Shown here: positions 1 through 8,907 of the stretch, one piece after another
Numbering within the stretch: position 1 is the stretch's first letter
Layout: each line of letters opens with the position of its first letter
NCBI GenBank assembly: GCA_024743115.1
Contig: JANSXC010000042.1
Coordinates: 1 to 35,589 of the forward strand
Length of the DNA: 35,589 nucleotides
Source of the DNA: a bacterium
GTDB lineage: Bacteria > Planctomycetota > UBA1135 > UBA2386
Direction: 5' to 3'
Translations under genes and position numbers: made by a program
The notes under the pieces: generated by a model
Databases searched by the model: none
Told to the model about the DNA's origin: nothing
Seen by the model: the letters and a program-made list of their open reading frames with translations, nothing else

Positions 1-1202
1 ACCTGCAGCGCCGCGGCGATCATCGTAGAGACAACTACACGCTCGGAGTCTTGCTCTAAGAGCTGCTCACGGGCGTGGTGCCGTTCCGTGGCGACAGCGA
101 GTGGGAGGTGTTGCAGAAGCACGAGAACGCGACACCCGATTGGCCCGGCGAGTTGCTGCCACAGCATCGGCGTGCACTCGAACAATGCCTCGCGAAGGAT
201 CCGAACGCGCGTTTCACACGGGTCGAGGAACTCGTCGCCGCGCTCGGAGTGGCGGTCGACACGACTCGGGTGGTGCCGGCATCGACCGCGGCACCGATGG
301 CGTCGTCGGCTCACGCCGCCGCGGGCCGCCAGCAGCCCCCGCCGCTACCGTCGCGACGGCCGTCTGCGGTGCCGCCGCCCTTGCCGTCCGCTCGCAGCGA
401 GGTCGCCTGGGTCAAGGCGCCGGCCGAGCTGCAGCCGCCGCCCCTGCCGGCGGCGCAGTCGGAAGCACTGGATGCGCCGTCGCCGCCACCGTCGGGAGTG
501 GCATCCTCGGCGACTCCCGCCGATCTCGTGCCGCCACCGCTGCCCAGGTCCGGGCGCCGGCGCGGGAGCTGGGCTCTTGCACTCGTGCCATCGGTTCTCG
601 TGCTGTTCGCGATCTTCCTGTTCGTCGGCCAGAGCGGGGACCGGTCCCGCCGTGAAGGGCGGCGAGCAGCGGCGCGAAGTCACGCGCAGCAACGCGCGGT
701 GGCCGGGCCGGCATCGATTCGCGAGCGGGTCGACCGCTTCGTCAAGAGCGCGCAGCGGCGAATGAAGTCGGCGAGTCAGGGTCGGCGGCGGACGACGATG
801 AAAGACCTTCACCTCGACCGGGTCGACGCTCCGCGCAACCTGCGGAACTACATCGACATGGTCGAGCGGCTCGCCGAGGCGCCGCGATTCTCGTCCGGAC
901 ATGCGACCAAGCTCGCGCTTCATGGTCGCCCGATCTTCCTCGCCGCGGTTGCGCGGCTGCAGCAGCTCGACTATCGCGATGGCGATGATTGCCGGGCGGC
1001 CGCTCACATGACGTCGCTGCTCGCGCAGATCACCGGCCTGACGGGGTTGCGGGTGACTTGGGATGGCTGCGATCCGAGTCGGTCCGAAATCTCGCGGTTC
1101 CAGACCAATGCCGATGCCTGGCGCCGGTTGGCCGAGGAGTTCGCCAAGACCGACCGGGACTACACGCGGCTCGTCGCGGTGAAGGGGCGCGGCCGCGGCT
1201 GA
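1..1202 (+). CDS. Ser/Thr protein kinase, 3' part, with in-frame stop in the kinase domain
   Basis: The 5' end lies outside the window. Reading from base 3, bases 30-95 encode DNYTLGVLL, a TAA stop at 57-59, then ELLTGVVPFRG. This is the subdomain IX region of Hanks-type kinases (D-x-Y-S-L-G-V-x-L-Y-E-L-L-T-G), with the stop exactly where Tyr is expected. The rest of the C-lobe follows, including the conserved Arg of 'KDPNARF'. After it come a Pro-rich linker with four PPPLP motifs, one transmembrane helix near bases 570-635, and an extracytoplasmic region of about 185 residues that I do not recognise. The family phosphorylates proteins in the cytoplasm, and the tail would act as a sensor or anchor. 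If the stop is real the kinase is truncated; a GTG at 75 could restart a product without a working kinase domain. A sequencing error near a contig edge is the main alternative. Kinase assignment is firm; functionality is doubtful. Confidence 0.75.
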
Positions 1203-1229
1203 GTTCGGCGCGCCGGCGGTTGGTAGCGT

Positions 1230-1252
1230 CGGCGCTTCCGAAGCGCCGTTGG
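1230..1252. terminator. Stem-loop between convergent genes
   Basis: An 8-bp perfect stem, CGGCGCTT/AAGCGCCG, with a 3-base loop spans 1230-1248, in the short gap between the convergent kinase and lipoprotein genes. A short T-containing stretch (TTGGTT) follows on the plus strand. Position and symmetry fit a terminator for the kinase transcript, perhaps bidirectional, but the U-tract is poor. Confidence 0.5.
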
Positions 1253-1253
1253 T

Positions 1254-1733
1254 TCATCGTTTGAGGGCGAACGATGCCCGGAGCGTGGCGTCGCCCTGCT
1301 TGGCCTCGATCCAGAACCGCGCGGCGTCCGTGAGCTCGGCCGGCGCGTCGCAGTGGTTGTGGAACTTCTCGTCGCCGACGAGATCGAAGCGGGCGGGGCG
1401 CGAGCCCACGGCCTCTTCGTTGCCTATCCAGCCGCGCACGGAGTCCGGCACTTTGGCGCCCGCGGGCCAGTGCACGTCGAACGGCACGTCCTGGCCAGCG
1501 ACCACGTCGCCGTACTGAACCGCCCGGACCTCGACGTCGCCGAGCTTCGCCTTGCCGAGCTCGTGCGGTGCACCATGGTCGTCGGCGTTCATGTTGCCGC
1601 CGCCGTCACTGTTTTCGTTGGCGTTGTTGCCGGCGTTGGCCGGGTCGGCGGGTTTCGGCTGTTCGCTGGTGCATCCTGCCAGCAGGAACAGGGTCACGGG
1701 TAGGGCGAGAGTGAGGTGGGTCAACTTCATCAT
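1254..1733 (-). CDS. Small lipoprotein, last gene of the metal-efflux operon
   Basis: This 159-residue protein begins with a short lipoprotein signal (MMKL...LFLLAGCTS, lipobox LAGC). A low-complexity Asn/Gly/Asp-rich linker follows, then a folded domain of about 110 residues with an HNHC cluster that could bind metal. The start is ATG at 1733 (or 1730), only 4 bp after the stop of the RND pump gene, so it is probably co-translated with the pump. I do not recognise a named family. Its position and the His/Cys cluster suggest a periplasmic accessory or metal-binding lipoprotein for the efflux pump, but that is inference. The open frame extends upstream to 1772, but those codons overlap the pump gene and precede the signal sequence. 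Confidence 0.8.
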   Translation of the reverse strand: MMKLTHLTLALPVTLFLLAGCTSEQPKPADPANAGNNANENSDGGGNMNADDHGAPHELGKAKLGDVEVRAVQYGDVVAGQDVPFDVHWPAGAKVPDSVRGWIGNEEAVGSRPARFDLVGDEKFHNHCDAPAELTDAARFWIEAKQGDATLRASFALKR

Positions 1734-1737
1734 GGGA

Positions 1738-4700
1738 TCAGGGTTGGTAACGGTTGCGGAAGAACAGGGCAAAGCCGGCAGGTACGACGAGCAGGTTCAG
1801 CAGCGTCGACGAGAACAGCCCACCGAGAACGACGATGGAGAGCGGCGCCAGGATCTCGCTGCCGGGCTCGCCTGCGGCGAACGCGAGCGGCGCGAGGCCC
1901 AGAGCCGCCGTGAGCGCGGTCATGAGGATCGGCACGAGGCGTTCCTGGGCGCCGCGCACGACAGCCTGATCGAACGGCACGCCGGTCGCGAGCAGGTCGA
2001 GGTAGTGGCGGACGAGTAGGATGCCGTTGCGCGCAGCGATGCCGAACAACGTGATGAAACCGACCATGCTCGCGATCGAGACCACGGGTTCCTGGTAGCG
2101 TCCGGAGCCGAGGCCGAACAGCGCCAGCGTGTTGTCGAAGACGCTCGGCGACTCGAACAGGTAGATCGCCGCGATGCCGCCGATGAGCGACAGCGGCAAG
2201 TTGACCATCACGAGGAGTGCTGCGCCGATTGAGTCGAGTGCCTGAGTCAGCAGGAGGAGCATGACGAGGACCACGATGCCGCCGAGCCAAAGGATCGTTC
2301 GGGTCGCGGACTGCTGTGCTTCGAACTGCCCGCCGAAATCGACCGTGTAGCCGCTGGCGTGCACGGCCGGGACCACGCGTTCTCGGAGCTCGGCGACGAC
2401 CTGGCCGAGGTTGTAGCCCTCCGCGACGTTGCACGAGACCGTAGCCTTGCGGCGCGAGTTCTCTCGCACGATCAGATTCGAGGAGCGCTCGAGCACGACG
2501 TCGGCGACGTCGCGCAAGCGAACGCGCCGGCCGGAGGCGCTCGTGAGCACGAGGTTGCGGACCTGCTCGACCGTGGCGCGTTCGTCCGGGTGCAGCCGCA
2601 CGGTCAGGCCGAGTCGTTTCACACCGTGGTTCACGCTCGCGACCGTGCTGCCCTGCAGGGCGGCTTCGACCTGCTCCGCGGCTGTGGCCGGCGTGAGGCC
2701 CGCCGCGCGCAGATCGGCGGGACGGTAGCGCAGCGGCATGGACGTGATCAGCACCTCGCGCTGGGCATTGACGTCGCGGGTTCCCGGCACCGAACGCGCG
2801 ATGCCCGCGACTTCCTGCGCGAGGCGCCGCAGCGTGCCGAGGTCGTCGCCGCGGATGTCGATCGCGATGGCTGCCGGAGTACCGGACAAGACGTGTGACA
2901 GCCGGTGCTCGATCGGCTGCCCGATCTCGGTCGTGATGCCCGGCACGCCGTCGAGGATTTCGTCGATTGCACTCCGGACCTTGGCCTTGGGGTAGTTCGG
3001 TTCGATGACGACCTCGATCTCGGAGTTGCTCACCGGCTCGGCGTGCTCGTCGCGTTCGGCACGTCCGGTTCGGCGAACCACCGACCTCACTCCCTCGATC
3101 TTCGCAAGTCGTTGCTCGACGCCGGTTGCCATCCGGTTCGTTGCTACGAGCGACGTGCCCGGCGGGGCCATGAGGAACACCGTGAGCGTGCCCTCGTTGA
3201 ACTCGGGGAGGAAACTCGTGCCGTACGTGCGAACTACGCCCAGGCTGGCGAGGACCGCGATCGTGCCGCCGATCATCAAGCGCCGAGGGTTGGCGATACT
3301 CCAGCCCAACATGGGCCGGTATAGCCGGCTGATGTGTCGCACGACGAAGCCGTCGCCGTGCCCGCGGCCCTTCACGTTGCGTAGCAAGAGGCTGCACAGC
3401 ACGGGGGTGACGGTGAGGGCGACGAGCAGCGAGGCGAGCGTGGCGACGATGTAGGCGATTCCGAGCGGTCGGAAGAACCGGCCCTCGAGCCCCTCGAGGA
3501 ACAGCAGCGGTACGAAGACCATCGCGATCACGACCGTCGCGAACACCATGGGGCTGCGGATCTCGTTGCTGGCGGCCAAGACGACCTGCGCGATGCCCTG
3601 GCGTTCTTCGGTCGGCCGGGCCGCGTTCTCGCGCAGTCGCCGCAGCACGTTCTCGACGTCGATGATCGCATCGTCGACGAGTTCGCCGATCGCGACGGCG
3701 AGCCCGCCGAGCGTCATGACGTTGATCGAGAGGCCGATGCGGTCGAGAACAAGGAGCGCTGCCGCGAGACTCAGAGGGATCGCGAGCAGCGTGATCAGCG
3801 TCGTGCGCAGATCGAGCAGGAACAGGATCAGGATGATCGCGACGATGATCGCGGCGTCGCGCAGGACGGTCGTCACGTTGTCGACCGACAGGTTGATGAA
3901 GTCCGCCTGTCGCATCACCTGACGGTTGATCGTGATGCCGGCCGGCAACGTGCCCTCGATCTCGTCCAGCTTGCGGTCGACGGCCTGCATCAGTGCGAGC
4001 GTGTTGGTCCCCGGCGACTTCTGCACCGCGACGACCACCGCCGGGCGGCCGCGGTCCGCGGCCGCGCCGCGTTGGGGTGTCGCGCCCATCGCGACGTCGG
4101 CGACATGTCCGATCGTGACTTGCGCACCTTCGATGTCGCGGATGACCGTACCCTCGATGTCAGCGAGCGAGCGCACTCGACTGGTCTGTCGGACGGGCAG
4201 CTCGATGCCATCGACGTTCGTCAGGTAGCCGGCGCCCGCGGTGCTGTGGGCCGCGCGGGCGGCGGCGACGACGTCGGTGATCGTGAGGTCGTACTGCCGC
4301 AGGCGATCCTGCCGGACCAGGACCTGGTACTCGGGGAGTTCGCCGCCGATCGCGACGACCTGCGCGACGCCCGGGACCGCGAGTAGTTCGTTGCGGAGCT
4401 CGAACTCGCCGTAGGAACGCAGCTCCATCGGTGAGACTCGCGCGGTCGGCGACGAGAGTGCGAACAGCATGATCTCGCCCGTGATCGATGTGATCGGCGT
4501 GATCTCGGCGTGGGCGTTCTCGGGCAGGCGCTCGCGGACGGTGTCGAGGCGCTCCCCGACGAGCGTGCGGGCGCGGTAGATGTCCTGGCCCCAATCGAAC
4601 TCGATCCACAGTAGCGAGAGTCCGATCGAGCTTGCGCTGCGGATCCGGCGCACGCCCGGGATGCCCGCGACGGCGGTCTCGAGCAGGAACGTGACGTTCT

Positions 4701-4884
4701 GCTCGACCTCGTCCGCGGCCAGGCCGGGGCTTTCGGTCAGCACGACGACGGTCGGCGCGTTGAGCTCGGGGAACACGTCGACCGGCATCACCGTGAGCTG
4801 CCGCAGCGCGACGGCCACGAGTAGGCCGGCGAGCAGAAGGACGAGCCCGCGGTTCTTGAGCGCGAAAGCGATCAGGTGTTGCAC
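1738..4884 (-). CDS. Heavy-metal-type RND efflux pump (CusA/CzcA family)
   Basis: This inner-membrane proton antiporter has 1048 residues, the usual length for the family. It starts with the typical cytoplasmic end and first transmembrane helix, followed by 'MPVDVFPELNAPTV', a hallmark of HME-RND pumps. Two periplasmic porter regions and two six-helix bundles follow. The TM4 proton-relay motif is AIGELVDDAIIDVEN (about residues 394-408), with acidic residues in the expected places. The second-half signature 'SFLPEFNEGTL' is also present. It would form a tripartite pump with the adjacent fusion protein and TolC-like protein and export cations or a related substrate. The TM4 motif differs from the DFG-x3-DGA form of CzcA and is not identical to that of CusA, so I leave the metal unassigned. 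It starts at GTG 4884, one base after the upstream stop. Family assignment is very secure. Confidence 0.96.
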   Translation of the reverse strand: MQHLIAFALKNRGLVLLLAGLLVAVALRQLTVMPVDVFPELNAPTVVVLTESPGLAADEVEQNVTFLLETAVAGIPGVRRIRSASSIGLSLLWIEFDWGQDIYRARTLVGERLDTVRERLPENAHAEITPITSITGEIMLFALSSPTARVSPMELRSYGEFELRNELLAVPGVAQVVAIGGELPEYQVLVRQDRLRQYDLTITDVVAAARAAHSTAGAGYLTNVDGIELPVRQTSRVRSLADIEGTVIRDIEGAQVTIGHVADVAMGATPQRGAAADRGRPAVVVAVQKSPGTNTLALMQAVDRKLDEIEGTLPAGITINRQVMRQADFINLSVDNVTTVLRDAAIIVAIILILFLLDLRTTLITLLAIPLSLAAALLVLDRIGLSINVMTLGGLAVAIGELVDDAIIDVENVLRRLRENAARPTEERQGIAQVVLAASNEIRSPMVFATVVIAMVFVPLLFLEGLEGRFFRPLGIAYIVATLASLLVALTVTPVLCSLLLRNVKGRGHGDGFVVRHISRLYRPMLGWSIANPRRLMIGGTIAVLASLGVVRTYGTSFLPEFNEGTLTVFLMAPPGTSLVATNRMATGVEQRLAKIEGVRSVVRRTGRAERDEHAEPVSNSEIEVVIEPNYPKAKVRSAIDEILDGVPGITTEIGQPIEHRLSHVLSGTPAAIAIDIRGDDLGTLRRLAQEVAGIARSVPGTRDVNAQREVLITSMPLRYRPADLRAAGLTPATAAEQVEAALQGSTVASVNHGVKRLGLTVRLHPDERATVEQVRNLVLTSASGRRVRLRDVADVVLERSSNLIVRENSRRKATVSCNVAEGYNLGQVVAELRERVVPAVHASGYTVDFGGQFEAQQSATRTILWLGGIVVLVMLLLLTQALDSIGAALLVMVNLPLSLIGGIAAIYLFESPSVFDNTLALFGLGSGRYQEPVVSIASMVGFITLFGIAARNGILLVRHYLDLLATGVPFDQAVVRGAQERLVPILMTALTAALGLAPLAFAAGEPGSEILAPLSIVVLGGLFSSTLLNLLVVPAGFALFFRNRYQP

Positions 4885-4885
4885 G

Positions 4886-6289
4886 TCAGTGATCTCCGTC
4901 CGCGTGCCAGGTGCCGTCGGCGTGGAAGTGGCCGCCCTTGGGCGTCGAGCCCGAACTCTCGAGCATGAGTTCGTAGGCGCCTTCGACGACGACCTCGTCG
5001 CCGTCCGTGAGGTCGGTCAGGACCGCGATCCACTCACCGTCCTCCGCGCCGAACTCGGCCTCGACTCGGACGACCTTGTTCGGATCCTTCGTGTCGCGTC
5101 GGAAGATCACGCGCGCGAGTCCGTCGCGCTGCACGGCGCGCCGTGGGATGGCGATCGCCCGCGGTGCCGACGCATCGGTCTCGACCTCGAGGAAGCTCGC
5201 GAGTCCTGGGCGGGCCCAGGTCGGGGCGGGGTTCGCTGTGAGGAAGACCTCGGCCATTCGTGTGCGCTCGTCGATGCTGACGCCGATCGCGATGGTGCCG
5301 GACACGGCTTTGCCTTCGCCCGACGGTGCAACAATGCGGCCGGTTGCCGTCGACGGCAGTCGTGCCAGGTCGCTCTGCGGCGCGTGGGCGCGAAACCGCA
5401 GGAGGCTCGGGTTCGTGACCGTTAGGAGGTGCGCGCCCGCCGTGACGAACCGACCGTTCGCTGCGCGGATCGCGGTGACGATGCCCGGGCCCGTGGCGCG
5501 GAACTCGATCAATGTCGTCGTGCGCCAGTTCGACTTCACCGTGGCCGTGGACCCGCCCGTGAACGAGGCCGCTGTCGCGAGCGCGAGGTCGAGCCGTTCG
5601 CCGTTCGATTGCACCGAGGCCCGCAGCTGGAGGAGGCGCGACATGGTTTCGGCATGTTGCTCGGCCGACTCGGCCGCTGACGCGCGGAGCTGAGCCAGCG
5701 TGACGTTGGTCGAGGCGATGGCTGCGGCCTGGCCGCCGACATCGCGCCGCATCGTCTCGAGTTCGGCGAGGCGTCGCTCGGAGAGTTCGATGGCCGACTG
5801 AATGCTGCGCTCGTGGGCTTCGTGCGCTTCGATCCGCGGCTTCATGGCTTCGATGCGAACCTGATCGAGTGCGATGGCGGCGTTCAGATCCGCGATCTCG
5901 CGTTGCTGCCGTCGCCAATCCGGCGCGTCGAGCGTCGCGAGCAGCGCGCCCTTTTCGACGTGCTCGAGCGGCGCGACGTGGATCGTCACCCGACCGGCGA
6001 GCATCGCCGAGTACTCGGTCTGCGCGGCGGGCAGGAGCTCGAACTGACCGGGGAGTCGTAGGGTTGCCGCGACTCGCCGGCGCTCCACGGTCGCGAAGCG
6101 GATGCCGAGGTTGTCGCGCACGAGTTGGGGCACCGCGATGCGGTTCGATGGCGGTGGTGCCTGCTCGCCCGTGCCGCCGGCGTCCGGCGTTGGGTCGGTC
6201 GAGCAAGCGGCCAGCAGCAAGCCCGATAGCAGGCCTGACATCAGGCCCATGGGCGTGGCGGCCCGCGGGATTCGTGGATTGGGGATCAT
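4886..6289 (-). CDS. RND efflux periplasmic adaptor (membrane fusion protein, CusB/CzcB type)
   Basis: This 467-residue adaptor bridges the RND pump and the TolC-like channel. ATG 6289 overlaps the upstream stop by 4 bp (ATGA), and the N-terminus is a lipoprotein signal ending in LLLAACS, so it is probably lipid-anchored. A biotinyl-lipoyl half ('AMLAGRVTIHVAPLEHVEKG', near residue 95) precedes a long alpha-helical hairpin (about 130-250), the second lipoyl half and the beta-barrel domain. The C-terminus is odd: a tail with four His in about 14 residues (GHFHADGTWHADGDH) that could bind metal before handing it to the pump. The open frame continues upstream to 6751, but that part overlaps the TolC-like gene in another frame and is rejected as coding. 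Family assignment is firm; metal binding by the tail is inference. Confidence 0.93.
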   Translation of the reverse strand: MIPNPRIPRAATPMGLMSGLLSGLLLAACSTDPTPDAGGTGEQAPPPSNRIAVPQLVRDNLGIRFATVERRRVAATLRLPGQFELLPAAQTEYSAMLAGRVTIHVAPLEHVEKGALLATLDAPDWRRQQREIADLNAAIALDQVRIEAMKPRIEAHEAHERSIQSAIELSERRLAELETMRRDVGGQAAAIASTNVTLAQLRASAAESAEQHAETMSRLLQLRASVQSNGERLDLALATAASFTGGSTATVKSNWRTTTLIEFRATGPGIVTAIRAANGRFVTAGAHLLTVTNPSLLRFRAHAPQSDLARLPSTATGRIVAPSGEGKAVSGTIAIGVSIDERTRMAEVFLTANPAPTWARPGLASFLEVETDASAPRAIAIPRRAVQRDGLARVIFRRDTKDPNKVVRVEAEFGAEDGEWIAVLTDLTDGDEVVVEGAYELMLESSGSTPKGGHFHADGTWHADGDH

Positions 6290-7635
6290 GATTCCACCTC
6301 GGGGGTCCGCATGGCGGGGAGCAGGTTCCAGAACGCGGAATCGACCGTGACCTGAGCGAGGTTCGCGGCCGCGATGGCGTCGATCCGCGCGAGGCGTGCG
6401 TCGAAGAGCCGGCGCAGCGCGTCGAGCAGGAGCAGTGGATCCAGGCGACCGCGATCCGCGAGCGTGCGGCTGTCCTGGAGTTGTCGTTCGGCGAGGGGTA
6501 GCAGTTCGTTCTCGATCCGTTGCCGCCGCGCTCGCGCCAGCTGCAGCTGTTGCTCCGCGATCGCGAGATCCTGCGTGGCCTGTTCGAGGGCGACCCGCAG
6601 CGTTTCCCCGCGCAACTCCCGCTCGGCGCGGGCCGCGGCGATGGCGCGCGCGTTGCGGTTGAAGATCGGCAACGGCAGCGTGAAGCCGATCGTCGCACGG
6701 GGCTGACCGTCCTCTTCGGCGTGGCCAGGGGTGAAGCCCAGGTCGGGCCACTGCTTGCGGATCTCGAGTTCGAGCGAGCGTTCGCTCTCGGCATGGCGCC
6801 GGCGTGCGCGCGCGACCTGCGGGCCGGTGAAGAGCAGGGTCCGCCGCGCCGAGGGGGTCGTGCGCTCGGCGACCAGCGATTCACTCGCGGTTGCCGTCTG
6901 TACGAAGCGGACATCGGCGGCGGGATGCAGTCCGAGCTGACGGAGTAGCTGGAGGCGTGCGACCGCGAGCGCGTCGCGCGCGATGCCTGCTGAGTTCTGG
7001 CGACTCGTGCGCTCGAGTTCGAAAACGCGGGCCTGGGTGCGGTCGAGTTGCCCCGCCGCAGCGAGCTTCTGGGCGATCGTCGTCAGGTCCGCGGTCTGCT
7101 CGACAAAGGCCTGGCTGACCCGATCACGTTCCGTCGCGATGCACCAGTTGACCCACGCGCGATCGAGCGCAACGAGCGTTCGGTGTTCGGCGATGCGGGC
7201 GTCGAGCGTCGCGGTGTCGAGTTCGGCGGCGGCGAGCGCGCGCTGCAGGCCCAGACGCCCGGTCAGCGGCAGCGTCCACGTCACTCCCGTTGCGGTCAGC
7301 CACTGGCGTGGCAGGTTCTCGAGGATGCGTTCGAAGTAGACCCCCAGTCGGGGATCGGCGAACCGCCCCGACTCTTCGTGGTGGGCGTGTGCGACCCCGG
7401 CTCGCCGCCGCGCGAGGCGACAGTCGGGATGATGGACCAGCGCGATGGCCCGGGCCTCCGCGAGCGTGATGCCATCGGATACATCGAACCCGGGGTTCTG
7501 TTCGGCGAAGCGAGGGATCGAACCGGATCGATCTTCGAACGCGCGGAGATGCTGGTTGAGGTCGACGGGAGCCGGTGAGTAGCTCTCGCACGCTGCCGCG
7601 ATCAGCGCGAGCGGCAGCAGGGTCGGTCTGGACAT
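6286..7635 (-). CDS. TolC-like outer membrane efflux protein (CusC/CzcC type)
   Basis: This 449-residue protein would form the outer-membrane channel and periplasmic tunnel of the tripartite pump. The N-terminus is a signal sequence with a possible but non-canonical lipobox (LIAAAC). 'ISDGITLAEARAIAL'-like sequence near residue 50 is typical of the start of the OEP repeat. The rest is two long Ala/Arg/Leu/Glu-rich helical repeats, each followed by short strand-forming segments ('TLPLTGRLG', 'FTLPLPIFNRN'); the second is the classic LPIFNRN motif of metal-efflux OEPs. ATG 7635 is followed by a clean signal peptide. Its stop overlaps the adaptor start by 4 bp. Family assignment is firm. Confidence 0.93.
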   Translation of the reverse strand: MSRPTLLPLALIAAACESYSPAPVDLNQHLRAFEDRSGSIPRFAEQNPGFDVSDGITLAEARAIALVHHPDCRLARRRAGVAHAHHEESGRFADPRLGVYFERILENLPRQWLTATGVTWTLPLTGRLGLQRALAAAELDTATLDARIAEHRTLVALDRAWVNWCIATERDRVSQAFVEQTADLTTIAQKLAAAGQLDRTQARVFELERTSRQNSAGIARDALAVARLQLLRQLGLHPAADVRFVQTATASESLVAERTTPSARRTLLFTGPQVARARRRHAESERSLELEIRKQWPDLGFTPGHAEEDGQPRATIGFTLPLPIFNRNARAIAAARAERELRGETLRVALEQATQDLAIAEQQLQLARARRQRIENELLPLAERQLQDSRTLADRGRLDPLLLLDALRRLFDARLARIDAIAAANLAQVTVDSAFWNLLPAMRTPEVES

Positions 7636-7671
7636 GAAACGGACTCGGTACGGGCGATGCGGGCAGAACGA

Positions 7672-7691
7672 TCGCGCCGCTACTGGCGCGA
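7672..7691. other. Stem-loop between the Cys/His-rich gene and the TolC-like gene
   Basis: A perfect 7-bp inverted repeat (TCGCGCC/GGCGCGA) with a 6-base loop lies in the 69-bp gap between the first two genes of the efflux operon. There is no U-tract on the minus strand. It could be an mRNA processing or stability hairpin that sets relative expression of the genes, or simply GC-rich sequence. Confidence 0.35.
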
Positions 7692-7704
7692 ACTCGTGCC
7701 AGCG

Positions 7705-8133
7705 CTATTCCCGAAGCTGTGTCGTCCGTCGGTCGAGCAGGGTTCGCGATGGTCGCGGTGGCCCCGTGCCGTAGCGGTAGCCACGGCGAGTCGGAGCGGA
7801 CTCGTCCACGCGGAACGAGTCGGTCACGGGGTCGAGGGCCAGCGGTTGTCCGAGCTGGACCTTGCGCGCCAGCGGGGCGGGCGCGAGTTCTGAGCCAATA
7901 CGATCGTGGCGGCAGCCGAACGAATCGTCGCTCTGCTGCTCGCCGCCACCGTGGGGGGCCGCCGTGACTGGTGATGGGTGGTCGTCACAGTCCGAGGCAC
8001 AACGCAATTCGATGTGCGGTTGCCCGACCTTGGGGGTGCAGCGCACGAGGGCGTGCGGCAGCCCGAAGACCAACGCTGCCAGGACGAGCCAGGCGACGGT
8101 GCGGGTGGGCGAAGATGCGAGGGGGTGACTCAC
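7705..8133 (-). CDS. Cys/His-rich membrane-anchored small protein, first gene of the efflux operon
   Basis: This protein has 142 residues and starts at GTG 8133. A single hydrophobic helix or uncleaved signal (about residues 12-30) precedes a periplasmic region with four Cys and six His after the helix, including RC...CASDCDDH and GCRHDR. It ends in a basic 'PPRPSRTLLDRRTTQL' tail. I do not recognise a named family. Small proteins with a similar layout, with His/Cys in the middle and a basic Pro-Arg tail, seem to recur next to metal RND operons; that is from memory and not verified. As first gene of the operon it could be a periplasmic metal chaperone or sensor, which is inference. There is no clear Shine-Dalgarno before the start. 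Confidence 0.72.
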   Translation of the reverse strand: MSHPLASSPTRTVAWLVLAALVFGLPHALVRCTPKVGQPHIELRCASDCDDHPSPVTAAPHGGGEQQSDDSFGCRHDRIGSELAPAPLARKVQLGQPLALDPVTDSFRVDESAPTRRGYRYGTGPPRPSRTLLDRRTTQLRE

Positions 8134-8150
8134 CAGAAAATCGTCTTGGC

Positions 8151-8179
8151 AGGATGAGGGCGGGCAATACGTTCGTCAA
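8151..8179 (-). promoter_or_regulatory. Candidate sigma70-type promoter of the efflux operon
   Basis: On the minus strand, TTGACG (8179-8174) is followed after exactly 17 bp by CATCCT (8156-8151). That is a strong -35 and a weak -10. Initiation would be expected near 8144, giving a leader of only about 10 bases before the GTG at 8133. The 90-bp gap also holds the start region of the divergent plus-strand operon. No regulator gene is adjacent. Confidence 0.35.
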
Positions 8180-8223
8180 GCGGCACGAAGCCCGCAGCCT
8201 GCCCCGCGACCTTCCCGTTACCA

Positions 8224-8907
8224 ATGGGCGCCTCCATGTCCCGATCCCCGATCCCCGCTGGTAGCGCGCTGCTGATGCCGTTCGGGCTGGCCTGTGTCGG
8301 TGTCTTGCCGAGTGCCTGCTCGTTTGCGGGGGTTTCGACGGTGCCGCTCAGTGGGCCCGCGCCCCGGTCGGTGGCGCTGTGGCCGGGTCTGCACTCGGAG
8401 TATGCGGCCGTGGGGCCGATGCTGTTCACCGGCCTCGGGCAGGCGCTCCGGTCCCGCGGCTACCGCACGACTTCGGTCGCCGTGTCGCGGCAGCTCCTGC
8501 TCGACAGCGGTGCGGACGAGCTGGCGCCGGTACCGACGGATCTGAGCGCTGCGGGCGTGGCGCTCGAGGCCGATGCCGTGCTCGTGCTCGAGGTCCACGA
8601 CTTCGAGGCGGCGGGCGACGGCAGTCTGAGTTCGGCGCGCTGGGATCTCGGTTGGCGTCTGCTGTCGACGCGCGGTCACGGCGTGCTCTGGCAGCACTCG
8701 CACGGTGGGGCCTGGCGGCGCAGCTCCGAGGGTGCATTCGACTCCCTCGAACGGCTGGATCTCGACAACACGGTGATTCCGGTCGGCGGCGACCCGGGAT
8801 GGAGTTTCCGCAGTGTCGGCGATCTCGCGGCCAACCTCCATCGGCTCGCGTTGATGCATCTGCCGCGCGCGGCGGCGAGGTCGTCGTCGCAGGGGGACGG
8901 GCGATGA
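8224..8907 (+). CDS. Putative lipoprotein, possibly GNA1162/DUF799-like
   Basis: This protein has 227 residues from ATG 8224, or 223 from ATG 8236, which sits closer to the signal sequence. The signal ends in LPSAC, a good lipobox. The mature part starts with a strand-rich segment (RSVALWPGL), then a helix and 'GYRTTSVAVSRQLLLDSGADE', followed by 'EADAVLVLEVHDF'. This order resembles GNA1162-type lipoproteins, in which 'ad.vl...i' follows a helix, but the match is weak. It is the first of three genes joined by ATGA overlaps. No catalytic residues are evident. Treat it as an envelope lipoprotein of unknown role. Confidence 0.75.
   Translation: MGASMSRSPIPAGSALLMPFGLACVGVLPSACSFAGVSTVPLSGPAPRSVALWPGLHSEYAAVGPMLFTGLGQALRSRGYRTTSVAVSRQLLLDSGADELAPVPTDLSAAGVALEADAVLVLEVHDFEAAGDGSLSSARWDLGWRLLSTRGHGVLWQHSHGGAWRRSSEGAFDSLERLDLDNTVIPVGGDPGWSFRSVGDLAANLHRLALMHLPRAAARSSSQGDGR

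Noticed and set aside
6290..6751. N-terminal extension of the adaptor frame
   Set aside because: It overlaps the TolC-like gene; the lipoprotein signal begins at 6289 with an ATGA overlap.
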